Source: Methanolinea sp. UBA477 (GTDB taxonomy: Archaea > Halobacteriota > Methanomicrobia > Methanomicrobiales > Methanospirillaceae). Taken from it: 5,049 nt of DNA. The translations under genes were made by a program, and so were the position numbers. The notes below the pieces were generated by a model that saw only the letters and a program-made list of their open reading frames with translations, made no database searches and was not told where the DNA came from. Of the stretch, positions 1 through 5,049 are shown one piece after another. How positions within the stretch are numbered: position 1 is the first letter of the stretch; each line of letters starts with the position of its first letter. The stretch is taken from NCBI GenBank assembly GCA_002509485.1, contig DAWO01000048.1:7219-12267 (forward strand), written 5' to 3'.

Positions 1-278
1 GGCCCGGCGACAAGCCCGGCCACGACAGGCCCGAGATCGCGGACGTTGATCGGGGCTCCGAGGATCGAGATCCCGCTCTCAGACCCGTAGATGGAGAGGA
101 TTCCGAAGAGCACTATCAGGAAGAGCTGGTTTTTCCAGGTGAAGACCCCGTCGAGCACCTCGGAGAAGAAACGGGTGCGTGTGATCAGGTAGGCAAAGAC
201 GACTATCACGCACATCATCTGGAAGAGGACGATGGACGTGGAGAGAAGAGACGGAAGCATCGGTTCAACCATGCTCAT
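1..278 (-). CDS. LytS-like 5TM receptor membrane protein, C-terminal part outside window
   Basis: The first 92 residues are present, starting MSMVEPMLPS; the remainder lies to the left of the window. Seen: a hydrophobic helix at about residues 10-32 (LLSTSIVLFQMMCVIVVFAY), a second at about 50-66 (QLFLIVLFGILSIYG), then ISILGAPINVRDLGPVVAGLVAG. The N-V-R-D-L-G-P stretch leading into the third helix is the hallmark of the 5TM receptor domain of LytS/YehU-type sensors. Family knowledge: this domain sits in the membrane and is followed by a signalling output such as a histidine kinase, PAS/GAF modules or a SpoIIE-type phosphatase; which one applies here cannot be seen. The ATG at 278 overlaps the stop of the STAS gene upstream (ATGA), so the two are very probably cotranscribed and translationally coupled. 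An alternative start is the ATG at 272. No Shine-Dalgarno precedes either, which fits coupling. Confidence 0.85.
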   Translation of the reverse strand, partial: MSMVEPMLPSLLSTSIVLFQMMCVIVVFAYLITRTRFFSEVLDGVFTWKNQLFLIVLFGILSIYGSESGISILGAPINVRDLGPVVAGLVAG

Positions 279-631
279 ACCCGGGCATCGAACGACGAGA
301 CGGCATCTTCCCGAGCCGGATATATGGAAAAGATGCGCTGGAACCCGGCAATCTCGAAGATATTTTTAATTTCGGGTTTCAAACCAGACAGGAGCAGCTG
401 CCCTCCGTCTTCCCTCAACCGCTTGAGCGAGGCGAGCATCACCCGCAGCCCCGCGCTGCTGATATAATCCAGATCTGACATGTCCACCACTATCCGCCGC
501 TCTCCTGACCCGATAAGGCGCGACAGGACCGCCTCCGCTGCAGGCGAGGAACTGGCGTCCATGCGGCCCGAAAGAGATACGATCGTTGCGGAACCCGAAC
601 GGGACTCATCCACCCGGAGGATATTCTCCAT
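275..631 (-). CDS. STAS-domain protein, anti-sigma factor antagonist-like
   Basis: A single STAS domain fills this 118-residue protein, about the length of Bacillus SpoIIAA. Visible signatures are LSGRMDASSS near residues 21-30 (the G-x-x-D-A turn after the second strand), the strand IVVDMSDLDYISSAG near 47-63 and the helix LRVMLASLKRLRE after it. The D-x-x-x-SSAG motif puts Ser58/Ser59 at the position that is phosphorylated in SpoIIAA-type antagonists. Family role: the unphosphorylated form binds an anti-sigma/HATPase kinase partner, and a PP2C/SpoIIE phosphatase resets it. In an archaeon, which lacks sigma factors, the partner output must be different. The gene overlaps the LytS-like receptor gene by 4 bases. 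The frame can be extended to an ATG at 679 (134 residues, MRKRTILIL...), but the added residues are not part of the fold and that ATG has no ribosome binding site; I prefer 631, with moderate certainty. Confidence 0.88.
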   Translation of the reverse strand: MENILRVDESRSGSATIVSLSGRMDASSSPAAEAVLSRLIGSGERRIVVDMSDLDYISSAGLRVMLASLKRLREDGGQLLLSGLKPEIKNIFEIAGFQRIFSIYPAREDAVSSFDARV

Positions 632-636
632 GAGTT

Positions 637-708
637 CTATTTCGACGTGATCCAATATGAGGATAGTCCTCTTCCGCATGAACCGCGAACCTGCATGCAG
701 TGTACCAT
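637..708 (-). CDS. Possible 23-residue leader peptide ahead of STAS gene
   Basis: An ATG at 708 is preceded at 4 bases by GGAGG (713-717), the best ribosome binding site near this operon. It opens a frame of 23 codons (MVHCMQVRGSCGRGLSSYWITSK) ending in TAG, and the preferred STAS ATG at 631 begins 5 bases after that stop. The STAS start itself has no Shine-Dalgarno. The spacing suggests translational coupling or reinitiation from a short upstream frame. The peptide resembles nothing I recognise, so it may be only a ribosome-loading frame, or the GGAGG may be fortuitous. Confidence 0.3.
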   Translation of the reverse strand: MVHCMQVRGSCGRGLSSYWITSK

Positions 709-780
709 TCTGCCTCCTCGCTGTTTTGGGTGAGGAGACTGAATCGAATTGTTATCTGCATACCAGTTCAGTCACTTCAA

Positions 781-811
781 CCGCCGCCGGGGCGTCCTTC
801 GGGGGCGGCGG
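781..811. repeat. GC-rich hairpin at outer edge of left repeat copy
   Basis: CCGCCGCC (781-788) pairs perfectly with GGCGGCGG (804-811). The loop contains CTTCGG, the stable C(UUCG)G tetraloop, as an alternative small fold. There is no T-run beside it, so it does not look like an archaeal or bacterial intrinsic terminator. It is upstream of the STAS operon and overlaps the outer end of the 105-bp repeat. The right-hand repeat copy lacks this outer arm. Confidence 0.5.
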
Positions 812-902
812 CGTGGCATCGCACGTGGGGGTGTGAGGGCGGATAGCCCCCACAAAATGTATCCGATTCATCAATCCTGTCCACACCAGGTAGCGAAGAG
901 CC
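798..902 (+). repeat. Inverted repeat, left copy (~105 bp)
   Basis: This segment recurs in reverse complement at 3525-3630, with five substitutions and one single-base indel by my alignment (about 95% identity). A 29-base stretch near the inner end (about 866-894, containing CCTGTCCACACCAGGTAGCG) is identical in both. It contains a hairpin (GTG-A-GGGC at 833-840 with GCCC-C-CAC at 846-853, loop GGATA, one internal mismatch). Flanking bases show no target duplication shared with the other copy. A short reading frame through it, encoding ADSPHKMYPIHQSCPHQVA, resembles a frame through the other copy only because the DNA is repeated. Confidence 0.9.
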
Positions 903-1363
903 ATCCTGCTTCGCTAATTGCCCCGGTGTCCGGTCACACGGATCTTCCAATAGAAACTGAGCATTTTCGTTTGAATTCCGGATGAATCGACTGAAAAGGG
1001 CATGATGGCAGAATAATCACATATTGCTTTTCGTTTCAGGAATAAAGAGTAATTTCAATTATTTTCGTGGTGTGGAGAAAAATGGGAGAGAAAAGACTCA
1101 AATTGGATTTATATTTTGATTTAGACAGCCCAAATGGTTTAAAATCCAATATAATTCTCAATCGATAATTACCTGTTCCAGAATATACCACACATAATAT
1201 CTCAGGCGGAATATGTGGATGCACAAGGATGGATTTTTGGTTCGGGGATTGGGTTCTTGAGCGAAAACAAATCCCTTGTAGCATATAGCATCATATGGTT
1301 TATGAAAATAAATTAGCACGTTTCCTCCCTTCAATGACAAAAATAAACGATTTTGTCCGGATT

Positions 1364-1384
1364 AAAAAAAGCCGGTTACCCGGC
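1364..1384 (-). terminator. Intrinsic-type terminator, minus strand, without an obvious gene
   Basis: On the minus strand, GCCGG-GTAA-CCGGC is followed directly by seven T residues (complement of 1364-1370). This is a 5-bp GC-only stem with a 4-base loop plus a U-run, which would end a leftward transcript. Archaeal RNA polymerase can terminate on the U-run alone. The nearest credible leftward gene, the recombinase, ends about 800 bases upstream, so the site either serves an unannotated transcript or is the remnant of a lost gene. Confidence 0.5.
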
Positions 1385-2081
1385 GCTCGCGAGAAGTGGA
1401 GAGACAGGAGATTCGTGCACTCCAAAAAAATGGCGCTGGTGTGATTACAGAGGAAAAGAACGCAATTTAAGCCCTGGAAAGTGGGTATCATCTCGTATGA
1501 AGATATCAACAGGGATGCAATGCCCGGATTTTTGGATGACCACGCAATCAGGGGATGTCGTGAGGTATTCAGGGGGATCTTTTCCGAAGGAGGGTAACAT
1601 TCGGTGACGGATTCTTGATTGCATCTCTGCCGCTGGTCGGTTAAAAAACGAATATTGTCTCTCCAAATTCAAACATGGAAAGGGCGTTCGCAGTCTTTTC
1701 GTTCTCAGTATACCCGGAAAGCCACTATTACTCACGATATGGGCAATTACCTATTCTGTCATGAAATTCCGGGAAATCCCCGATAATAATTCACCTTCGG
1801 CGATCTCAGTGAATATGTTCCCAAATCCCTGGATTATTTCTCCGATGCGATTCGGAGCATGTAAACATCACGAAAATCATGTATCTCCCCCTGCCGGTAA
1901 AGTAACCCCAAAATATGTCACGAAAACACCGGATATCCCAGATAATTCGCCTTGCGGTCTGGTAGCTCCTGATAACGGCTAAAGAATCCCGGATTTTTTG
2001 GCTGTTCCACCCTTTGGTGATCCCCAAAGACGGAGAGAAGACTACACGATGGTTTTGAGAGTGTAGGATACGTCCTTTTCC

Positions 2082-2088
2082 AAAAAAA
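2082..2088 (-). terminator. Candidate poly-T terminator for the recombinase gene
   Basis: About 100 bases past the recombinase stop codon the minus strand has a run of seven T residues. It is the second T-run there, after TTTTT at about 2140-2144. Archaeal transcription commonly ends at such oligo-T tracts without a hairpin. A 9-bp inverted repeat (2076-2084 with 2135-2143) surrounds the region. The assignment is by position and composition only. Confidence 0.35.
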
Positions 2089-2184
2089 CAATGTGTGGCC
2101 TCTCTTCGCTTTCCCTGGCATACCAAAACGACGCTTTGGAAAAAGAGGAGTCCCCTGATGTACCAGGAAGCCTACCATGCGGGA

Positions 2185-3129
2185 TTACTCCCGATCTCTC
2201 TTCTTCTCCTTCGGGCGGTTATTGTTCTCGGCGAGGGGGAAAAACTCCTGGTAAACCCGTTTTCTCTCGTCAAGGTCGGTATGCAGGTAGATCTCGGTCG
2301 TCTTGATGGAGGTATGTCCCAGGTTCTCCTGCACCACGCGGAGGTTCTTCGAGCGGCGGTAGAGCTCGCTGGCATAGCTGTGGCGAATTTTATGGGGGGT
2401 TATCCCGTCAGGAGCGTATTTCTTGAAGATATGCTGCACCGCCCGCGGGGAGATATGATGGCCCTGCTGCCCGAGGAAGAGGGGGCCCTCGATACGCTTC
2501 CCGATAAATTCGTCCATTTCATCGAGCGTCTCCCTGTCGACGAAGACAATCCGGATCTTGCCGCCCTTCCCCCTGACACGAATAGTCTCGTCTTCGAAAT
2601 CGATATCCTCGATATTCATGCCGCAGAGCTCCGATACCCGCACGCCCGTGGCATAGATGGTGCGGACGATCAGGCGATCCCTGCCATCCTCGATGGAATC
2701 GATCAGGCGAATCACCTGGCTGTGCTTGAGGTAGCGGAGCTCCTGGTCCTTGATCTTGGGCCGCTCCACGGCAGGCATCGGGTTCGAGGAGATGACGCCC
2801 TGGCTGTAGAGAAAGCGGTAGAACGACGAGAGCGTGGAGATTATGCGGTGCAGGGTCTTTGGCTTGTATGTCCGCATCGAGCTGATGAACGAGAGGTAAT
2901 CGCTGATGGTGACCGGGGCAACCTCCACCGGGGTGTCGAGCCGTGCCCGGGTAAGGTCTTCCCAGTATAACACGAGCTTATCGGGATCCATGCTCCGGCG
3001 GAGCCAGACATAATAGCCGAAGTGCCTGACAACCTGTTCATAGCTCTGGATGGTCCGGGAGGAGTAATTGCGCATTCTGAGGTAATGGCGGTATCGCGGA
3101 AGCCACTCCGAAAAAAAACCTCCCTCCAT
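2185..3129 (-). CDS. Xer-like tyrosine recombinase/integrase
   Basis: This is a complete 314-residue site-specific recombinase. An N-terminal SAM-like core-binding domain spans about residues 5-115 (YLRMRNYSSRTIQSYEQVVRHF is typical of XerC/XerD and archaeal XerA). The catalytic domain spans about 130-295. All active-site residues are visible: Arg164 in YATGVRVSEL, Lys188 in VRGKGGK, His246 and Arg249 in HKIRHSYA, His272 in LGHTS and the nucleophile Tyr281 in EIYLHTD. The protein ends in a charged tail (RPKEKKRDRE). It cuts and rejoins DNA through a 3'-phosphotyrosine intermediate, either resolving chromosome dimers at a dif site or moving or inverting a DNA segment. No other genes are adjacent; it stands alone between two inverted 105-bp repeats. 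The start is taken at 3129 because a TATA element lies at the right distance for a leaderless message. A long frame on the opposite strand is a GC shadow. It could be the housekeeping XerA or an element-borne integrase; sequence alone does not decide. Confidence 0.93.
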   Translation of the reverse strand: MEGGFFSEWLPRYRHYLRMRNYSSRTIQSYEQVVRHFGYYVWLRRSMDPDKLVLYWEDLTRARLDTPVEVAPVTISDYLSFISSMRTYKPKTLHRIISTLSSFYRFLYSQGVISSNPMPAVERPKIKDQELRYLKHSQVIRLIDSIEDGRDRLIVRTIYATGVRVSELCGMNIEDIDFEDETIRVRGKGGKIRIVFVDRETLDEMDEFIGKRIEGPLFLGQQGHHISPRAVQHIFKKYAPDGITPHKIRHSYASELYRRSKNLRVVQENLGHTSIKTTEIYLHTDLDERKRVYQEFFPLAENNNRPKEKKRDRE

Positions 3130-3151
3130 GGGTTATTCTTTATTCGCTCCA

Positions 3152-3166
3152 ATAATTAAACTTTTG
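3152..3166 (-). promoter_or_regulatory. Archaeal TATA/BRE promoter of the recombinase
   Basis: Reading the minus strand, CAAAAG (BRE-like) is followed by TTTAATTAT (3160-3152). The box centre is about 27 bases upstream of the ATG at 3129, so transcription should begin at or within a few bases of the start codon. No Shine-Dalgarno lies in the short gap (GAATAACC-ATG). Together these point to a leaderless transcript, common in archaea. Confidence 0.55.
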
Positions 3167-3293
3167 CGCAGAATAGTCATTTGGCGAAGTAGTAAATTCC
3201 GAAATGAAGCATGAAATAGACGCCTCTCCAGGGAAAGGGATCATCGAACCACCCGAGATGCGGTACCTGCTCTCGACATCGGTCGATCTGAAA

Positions 3294-3326
3294 TCTCGAA
3301 AATCCGGGCTTTTTATCCGGTCGAGA
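3294..3326. repeat. Inverted repeat upstream of recombinase
   Basis: TCTCGA (3294-3299) and TCGAGA (3321-3326) are perfect complements. Inside them CCGG at 3304-3307 pairs with CCGG at 3317-3320, leaving a 4-base bulge on one side and a T-rich 9-base loop. It could be a protein-binding site or an RNA hairpin. It lies about 165 bases upstream of the recombinase start; nothing in the sequence proves a function. Confidence 0.4.
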
Positions 3327-3374
3327 ACGACCTTTCTGATTGGGCTGCGGGGAATTCGTCATATGACTGGAAAT

Positions 3375-3410
3375 CGCCGGTTAATAGCCGGATAACGGCG
3401 GATCCGGATC
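3375..3410. repeat. Stem-loop plus adjoining GATCCGGATC palindrome
   Basis: CGCCG (3375-3379), a bulged G and TTA pair with TAA and CGGCG (3393-3400), giving 8 base pairs around a 9-base loop. It is followed immediately by the perfect 10-base palindrome at 3401-3410. No T-run follows, so it is not an obvious terminator on either strand. Confidence 0.4.
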
Positions 3411-3524
3411 CCGTGGCGCCCGGACAGTATCAGGGGGACATGCAGGGTGCCCGTGGAAGGATCGGGCTTCAGGCATGAGTCACAAGAAAAGTCCTGGCAT
3501 TCCGGTATCTGACCCACCTCCTCC

Positions 3525-3630
3525 GGCTCTCCGCTACCTGGTGTGGACAGGATTGATGAACCGGATACATTTTATGGGGGCTATCCGCCCCCACACCCCC
3601 GCGTGCGATGCCACGCCGCCGCCCCCGGAA
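3525..3630 (-). repeat. Inverted repeat, right copy (~105 bp)
   Basis: This is the reverse complement of 798-902 at about 95% identity. Its internal hairpin is cleaner than in the left copy: on the plus strand TGGGGGC (3575-3581) pairs with GCCCCCA (3587-3593) around a TATCC loop. A competing fold pairs GGATA (3563-3567) with TATCC (3582-3586), and an outer stem joins GGTGTGG (3540-3546) to CCACACC (3591-3597). The GC-rich end faces outward in both copies. Short frames through it on both strands (for example GAIRPHTPACDATPPPP) are by-products of the repeat rather than genes. Confidence 0.9.
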
Positions 3631-3727
3631 ACAATAATGAAGCATCTTGCAACAGGCCCGACGCATGAAAATATTCACATTTCGTAATGAGGACTGAATA
3701 ATGGGCAGGAGAGGTTGTAGGTATTTT

Positions 3728-3850
3728 AGGGTTCGACCCTGTCCCGAAAACTAACCGTAGAATTGCATTCGGAGGCCAGAATGCGACGTAGATCGCGGAT
3801 AGGAAATTGGCCTGGAAGGCAATTCATCTGCCCATCATTCATGGTGATTT
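3728..3850 (+). ncRNA. Candidate bridge RNA region in IS110 5' non-coding end
   Basis: Three hairpins follow one another ahead of the transposase: AGGGT-TCG-ACCCT (3728-3740); TTGCATTC (3763-3770) with GAATGCGA (3779-3786), loop GGAGGCCA, with one G-U pair; and AATT-g-GCCT (3805-3813) with AGGCAATT (3817-3824), loop GGA. A TATA-like TATTTTAG lies at 3722-3729. IS110-family elements are known to encode, in this position, a structured bridge RNA whose internal loops pair with target and donor DNA. I infer the same here from position and structure. The RNA ends and guide loops cannot be fixed without the second element end and an empty target site. Confidence 0.4.
3843..3848 (+). promoter_or_regulatory. 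Ribosome binding site of the transposase
   Basis: GGTGAT, complementary to the ATCACC of the 16S rRNA 3' end, lies just upstream of the ATG at 3851. The close spacing is appropriate for this 3' portion of the anti-Shine-Dalgarno pairing. It supports 3851 over the out-of-frame ATG at 3841. Confidence 0.45.
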
Positions 3851-5049
3851 ATGGCAACAGATATACAAGTTGCAGTGGGATTAGACCTCCACAAGAAGTT
3901 TATCCTTGGTACGATTCTGTGTCAGACCGGTCAGATGATCCAGGAACGATTTGAACGCACAAAAGAAGGTCTATTCTCGCTAAAGAAATGGATATTGGGG
4001 CATCATGCTGATGTTGTTGCGTGTGAATCAACAAGTGACTACTGGGTACAGGTGTATGACCTTTTGAATGGAATAGTTCCGGTCATTGTCGGAAATGCGC
4101 ATGACATCAAGGTTCTGTCTCACAAAAAGACCGATAAAATTGACTCGGAGATGATTGCCCGTCTTGCACTCCATGGAATGATCCAATCATCCCGTGTTTT
4201 TACACGGTCACACCGGGAATTCAGAAAACTGATGCGGTTACGCCATATGCTCGTTCAGAAACGTACCGACATAAAGAATCAGATTCACCATATACTGGAT
4301 TCAGAATTACTTCAACTCTCCTCTGTGTTGTCTGATCTCTTCGGGGCGTCTGGTATGATCCTCCTCCAGGGAATGGTAAATGGGATACCTTTGGATGATC
4401 TCATCCCGATGCTTCCTCCACGAATTCAGAGACGAGGTGATGAATTACGGTCCGTTCTGAGCACTACGCTCTCACCTGATGCTCTATTTCGCTTGAGTCT
4501 CTGTCTTCGTTTAATACGAGTTCTGGATGAACAAATTTTGACTATAACAGAATCCGCCAAAGTCTATGCAGATGAGAATAAGGACCGCGAGATGGAGATT
4601 CTCATGTCCATACCTGGAATTGGTGAGATTGGGGCACGTACCCTGCTTGCCGAGATTGGTGATATCACTGACTTTTCATCGGCAGATAAACTGGCGAGCT
4701 GGGTGGGGATCGTTCCCCGGGTAGCTCAATCTGCAGATAAACTGCATACCGGCTCCATTACCAAACGCGGATCAGTTCATGTGCGATGGATCCTGACAGA
4801 AATTGCTCAGGCTGCTTCTCGATGCCGTTTGAACAGCTTGAGGGTCTTCTTTGAACGTAAGAAAAAAATGCTCGGATCGGGGAAGGCGATCATTGCTCTC
4901 GCAAGAAAGATCATTACAATTGTCTGGCATCTCGTGTCGAATGATGAACTCTATTCTGACCCTCAATATCTACCAAAGCGTTCTTCTCACTTTATTTCTG
5001 TTAAAATCCCTCAAAGCCTGACCCTTGATGAGCTCATCACGAGGCGAAT
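3851..5049 (+). CDS. IS110-family DEDD transposase/recombinase, C-terminus outside window
   Basis: An uninterrupted frame of 399 codons begins MATDIQVAVGLDLHKK and is still open at the window edge. The N-terminal RuvC-like DEDD domain shows Asp12 (GLDLHK), Glu59 (VACEST), and Asp95 and Asp98 (KKTDKIDSE), all in the expected order. A long helical linker covers about residues 120-245. The C-terminal Transposase_20 domain has IPGIGEIGARTLLAEIGD (254-271), FSSADKLASWVGIVPR (275-290) and HTGSITKRGSVHVRWIL (299-315). Ser294 in AQSADK is at the family position proposed for the catalytic serine. Family role: with its bridge RNA, the protein excises and inserts the element by strand exchange at short core sequences. 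With no stop or frameshift in the visible part and all DEDD residues kept, it is probably active. The family usually runs 300-450 residues, so little is missing. It may belong to the IS110 or IS1111 subgroup; this cannot be settled without the ends. Confidence 0.95.
   Translation, partial: MATDIQVAVGLDLHKKFILGTILCQTGQMIQERFERTKEGLFSLKKWILGHHADVVACESTSDYWVQVYDLLNGIVPVIVGNAHDIKVLSHKKTDKIDSEMIARLALHGMIQSSRVFTRSHREFRKLMRLRHMLVQKRTDIKNQIHHILDSELLQLSSVLSDLFGASGMILLQGMVNGIPLDDLIPMLPPRIQRRGDELRSVLSTTLSPDALFRLSLCLRLIRVLDEQILTITESAKVYADENKDREMEILMSIPGIGEIGARTLLAEIGDITDFSSADKLASWVGIVPRVAQSADKLHTGSITKRGSVHVRWILTEIAQAASRCRLNSLRVFFERKKKMLGSGKAIIALARKIITIVWHLVSNDELYSDPQYLPKRSSHFISVKIPQSLTLDELITRR

Larger units (their letters stand above)
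903..2184. other. Gene-free, partly AT-rich stretch between repeat and recombinase
   Basis: I find no credible gene in these 1.3 kb. Open frames are all under 110 codons, overlap each other on both strands and show no recognisable domain or consistent codon pattern. About 990-1350 is visibly AT-rich and has TATA-like runs usable on either strand, such as TTTATATTTT near 1108-1117. A terminator-like hairpin on the minus strand lies at 1364-1384. Near-identical CCCGGATTTTTGG (1523-1535) and CCCGGATTTTTTGG (1988-2001) recur, and a loosely similar pair of segments lies at about 1775-1800 and 1934-1957. A 6-bp stem, CTTTGG/CCAAAG, occurs at 2012-2029, and a 9-bp inverted repeat, TTTTCCAAA/TTTGGAAAA, at 2076-2143. 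The stretch may be decayed acquired DNA or may encode an RNA. Confidence 0.6.
3130..3524. other. Intergenic stretch with stem-loops between recombinase and right repeat
   Basis: Apart from the recombinase promoter I see no gene here. Frames of about 60 codons on both strands lack ribosome binding sites and recognisable domains. The stretch is unusually rich in small inverted repeats: TCTCGA (3294-3299) with TCGAGA (3321-3326), enclosing two CCGG tetramers that extend the pairing; CGCCG-g-TTA (3375-3383) with TAA-CGGCG (3393-3400); and a perfect palindrome, GATCCGGATC (3401-3410). Confidence 0.5.
3728..5049 (+). mobile_element. IS110-family insertion sequence, right end outside window
   Basis: The element is defined by the DEDD transposase gene and its structured 5' non-coding end. 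The left boundary is not certain: IS110 elements usually lack clear terminal inverted repeats and target duplications, so 3728, the first hairpin, is only the innermost plausible limit, and the true end could be further left, up to the 105-bp repeat at 3630. The coding part is lower in GC than the flanking chromosome, consistent with recent arrival. The right end is not in the window. Confidence 0.75.

Noticed and set aside
749..985. 78-codon plus-strand frame sharing a peptide with a minus-strand frame at 3469-3678
   Set aside because: The shared peptide comes from the inverted DNA repeat at 798-902 and 3525-3630. The opposite strand is equally open, flanking residues do not match and no ribosome binding site is present.
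1445..1735. 96-codon minus-strand frame ending 60 bases before the terminator at 1364-1384
   Set aside because: It needs a GTG start, has no Shine-Dalgarno sequence or recognisable domain, and overlaps equally long frames on the other strand. It is kept only as part of the possible RNA region.
2095..2970. Long 291-codon open frame on the plus strand
   Set aside because: It lies antisense to the recombinase, which has every catalytic residue; the antisense translation has no domain and is produced by GC-rich codon structure.
798..3630. Composite transposon with the 105-bp repeats as terminal inverted repeats
   Set aside because: No target-site duplication is visible outside the two copies and no DDE transposase lies inside; the weaker recombinase or dispersed-repeat interpretation is kept instead.
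3728..3740. GGTTCGACC resembling a tRNA T-arm, suggesting a tRNA fragment as integration site
   Set aside because: The flanking bases do not form a proper T-stem plus acceptor end, and no anticodon arm is found upstream. A simple hairpin in the IS non-coding end explains it better.
4772..4966. 64-codon minus-strand frame
   Set aside because: It is antisense to the conserved C-terminal domain of the IS110 transposase and has no independent support.

Overview
The window looks like part of a methanogenic or related euryarchaeal chromosome, probably from the Methanomicrobiales. This rests on gene content, on an archaeal-type TATA element sitting about one helix-length class distance from a start codon with no leader, and on codon style; it is an inference, not a database match. 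Housekeeping-type flanks are GC-rich. The middle (about 960-2160) is visibly more AT-rich, and the right end carries an insertion sequence.

Left (1-708, all minus strand): a STAS-domain anti-sigma-factor-antagonist-like protein is followed, with a 4-base ATGA overlap, by the start of a membrane protein with the 5TM sensor domain of LytS-type kinases. The latter runs off the window. The pair looks like the start of a signalling operon of the partner-switching kind. A 23-codon reading frame with a good Shine-Dalgarno sequence sits immediately ahead of the STAS start.

Middle (709-3850): one convincing gene, a complete Xer-like tyrosine recombinase on the minus strand (2185-3129), with all catalytic residues and an apparently leaderless promoter. 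It is bracketed at 798-902 and 3525-3630 by a repeat of about 105 bp, about 95% identical, in inverted orientation. Each copy contains a strong hairpin. The space between left repeat and recombinase is about 1.3 kb with no credible gene, containing an orphan intrinsic-type terminator on the minus strand. The arrangement raises the possibility of a recombinase-bearing invertible or mobile segment, although the repeats may equally be a dispersed genomic element.

Right (about 3728-5049): an IS110-family (DEDD) transposase gene, running off the right edge, preceded by three successive hairpins in the 5' non-coding end, where IS110 elements encode their bridge RNA. I find no rRNA, tRNA or CRISPR array.
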